Shown here piece by piece: positions 5,873 to 5,946 of a stretch of DNA of 5,946 nt (positions are counted from its first letter, which is position 1; every line of letters starts with the position of its first letter). This DNA comes from a bacterium. Its GTDB lineage: Bacteria > Hydrogenedentota > Hydrogenedentia > Hydrogenedentiales > SLHB01. A program made the translations under genes and the position numbers. Location of the stretch: positions 1 to 5,946 of the forward strand of contig JAAEQP010000829.1 in assembly GCA_024231375.1 (NCBI GenBank), written 5' to 3'. Under the pieces are notes generated by a model. The model did not search any database. It saw only the letters and a list, made by a program, of their open reading frames with translations, and was not told where the DNA came from.

Positions 5873-5886
5873 CGCTGACAGGGCCG
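5860..5886. repeat. Short direct repeat around the candidate -35 box
   Basis: The octamer cagggccg occurs at 5860-5867 and again at 5879-5886, a 19-base period or a little under two helical turns. The copies flank the candidate -35 hexamer, a geometry compatible with an activator or repressor that binds direct repeats. Eight bases can recur by chance in GC-rich DNA, so this is weak. Apart from this repeat, the candidate promoter and the inverted repeat, I see no gene or RNA in the 267 bases from 5680 to the right edge. Confidence 0.25.
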
Positions 5887-5946
5887 CCGCAATGTTTCGT
5901 GCATTCCGGCCTCATTCGGGGGTATTCTAGCCCTCAATCCGAGCAC

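Noticed and set aside
5924..5929. TAGAAT on the - strand as a second -10 box
   Set aside because: Its -35 position would fall beyond the right edge, so it cannot be judged.
1..5946. CRISPR arrays, tRNA or rRNA genes, insertion sequences, prophage parts or toxin-antitoxin pairs
   Set aside because: No spaced repeats, RNA gene signatures, transposase or integrase motifs, or terminal inverted repeats are visible; nearly all of the window is ordinary metabolic and signalling coding sequence.

Overview
The window is GC-rich bacterial DNA, densely coding. It holds the 3' part of a hybrid sensor histidine kinase gene on the + strand and, converging on it, a tightly packed five-gene set on the - strand that reads as one operon. 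The lineage cannot be fixed from the sequence alone. The mix of a PdxB-type dehydrogenase, a LarA-type nickel racemase, a fungal-type-free hexuronate SDR and a DxDGC-type HAD protein would fit an environmental heterotroph of the Planctomycetes/Lentisphaerae/Hydrogenedentes kind, but that is a guess.

Layout: 3-1094 (+) is the kinase core (H-box, ATPase domain, receiver domain), cut by the left edge. A 21-base gap separates its stop from the stop of the last operon gene. In order of transcription from right to left, the - strand genes are: an SDR oxidoreductase of the D-mannonate oxidoreductase (UxuB/YjmF-like) type (5679-4846), a 98-residue three-helix membrane protein (4804-4508), a HAD-superfamily hydrolase (4468-3563), 4-phosphoerythronate dehydrogenase PdxB (3551-2406) and a LarA-like nickel-dependent 2-hydroxyacid racemase/epimerase (2396-1116). 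Gaps are 41, 39, 11 and 9 bases, so co-transcription is very likely. The 267 bases to the right of the SDR hold no convincing gene. They contain a candidate promoter, an 8+8 inverted repeat and a short direct repeat, all plausible control elements for the operon.

How the genes may work together: three of the five enzymes act on 2-hydroxy acids or sugar acids. The SDR interconverts fructuronate and D-mannonate in its best-known relatives, LarA-family enzymes invert the C2 carbinol of hydroxy acids (one known branch epimerises D-gluconate), and PdxB oxidises the C2 hydroxyl of 4-phosphoerythronate. The HAD protein could supply or remove a phosphate. None of the usual hexuronate genes (uxuA, uxaC, kdgK), PLP-pathway genes (serC, pdxA, pdxJ) or LarA maturation genes (larB, larC, larE) is in view. 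The most interesting reading is therefore an undescribed sugar-acid route in which a nickel epimerase works beside a mannonate oxidoreductase; this is inference from gene content only.
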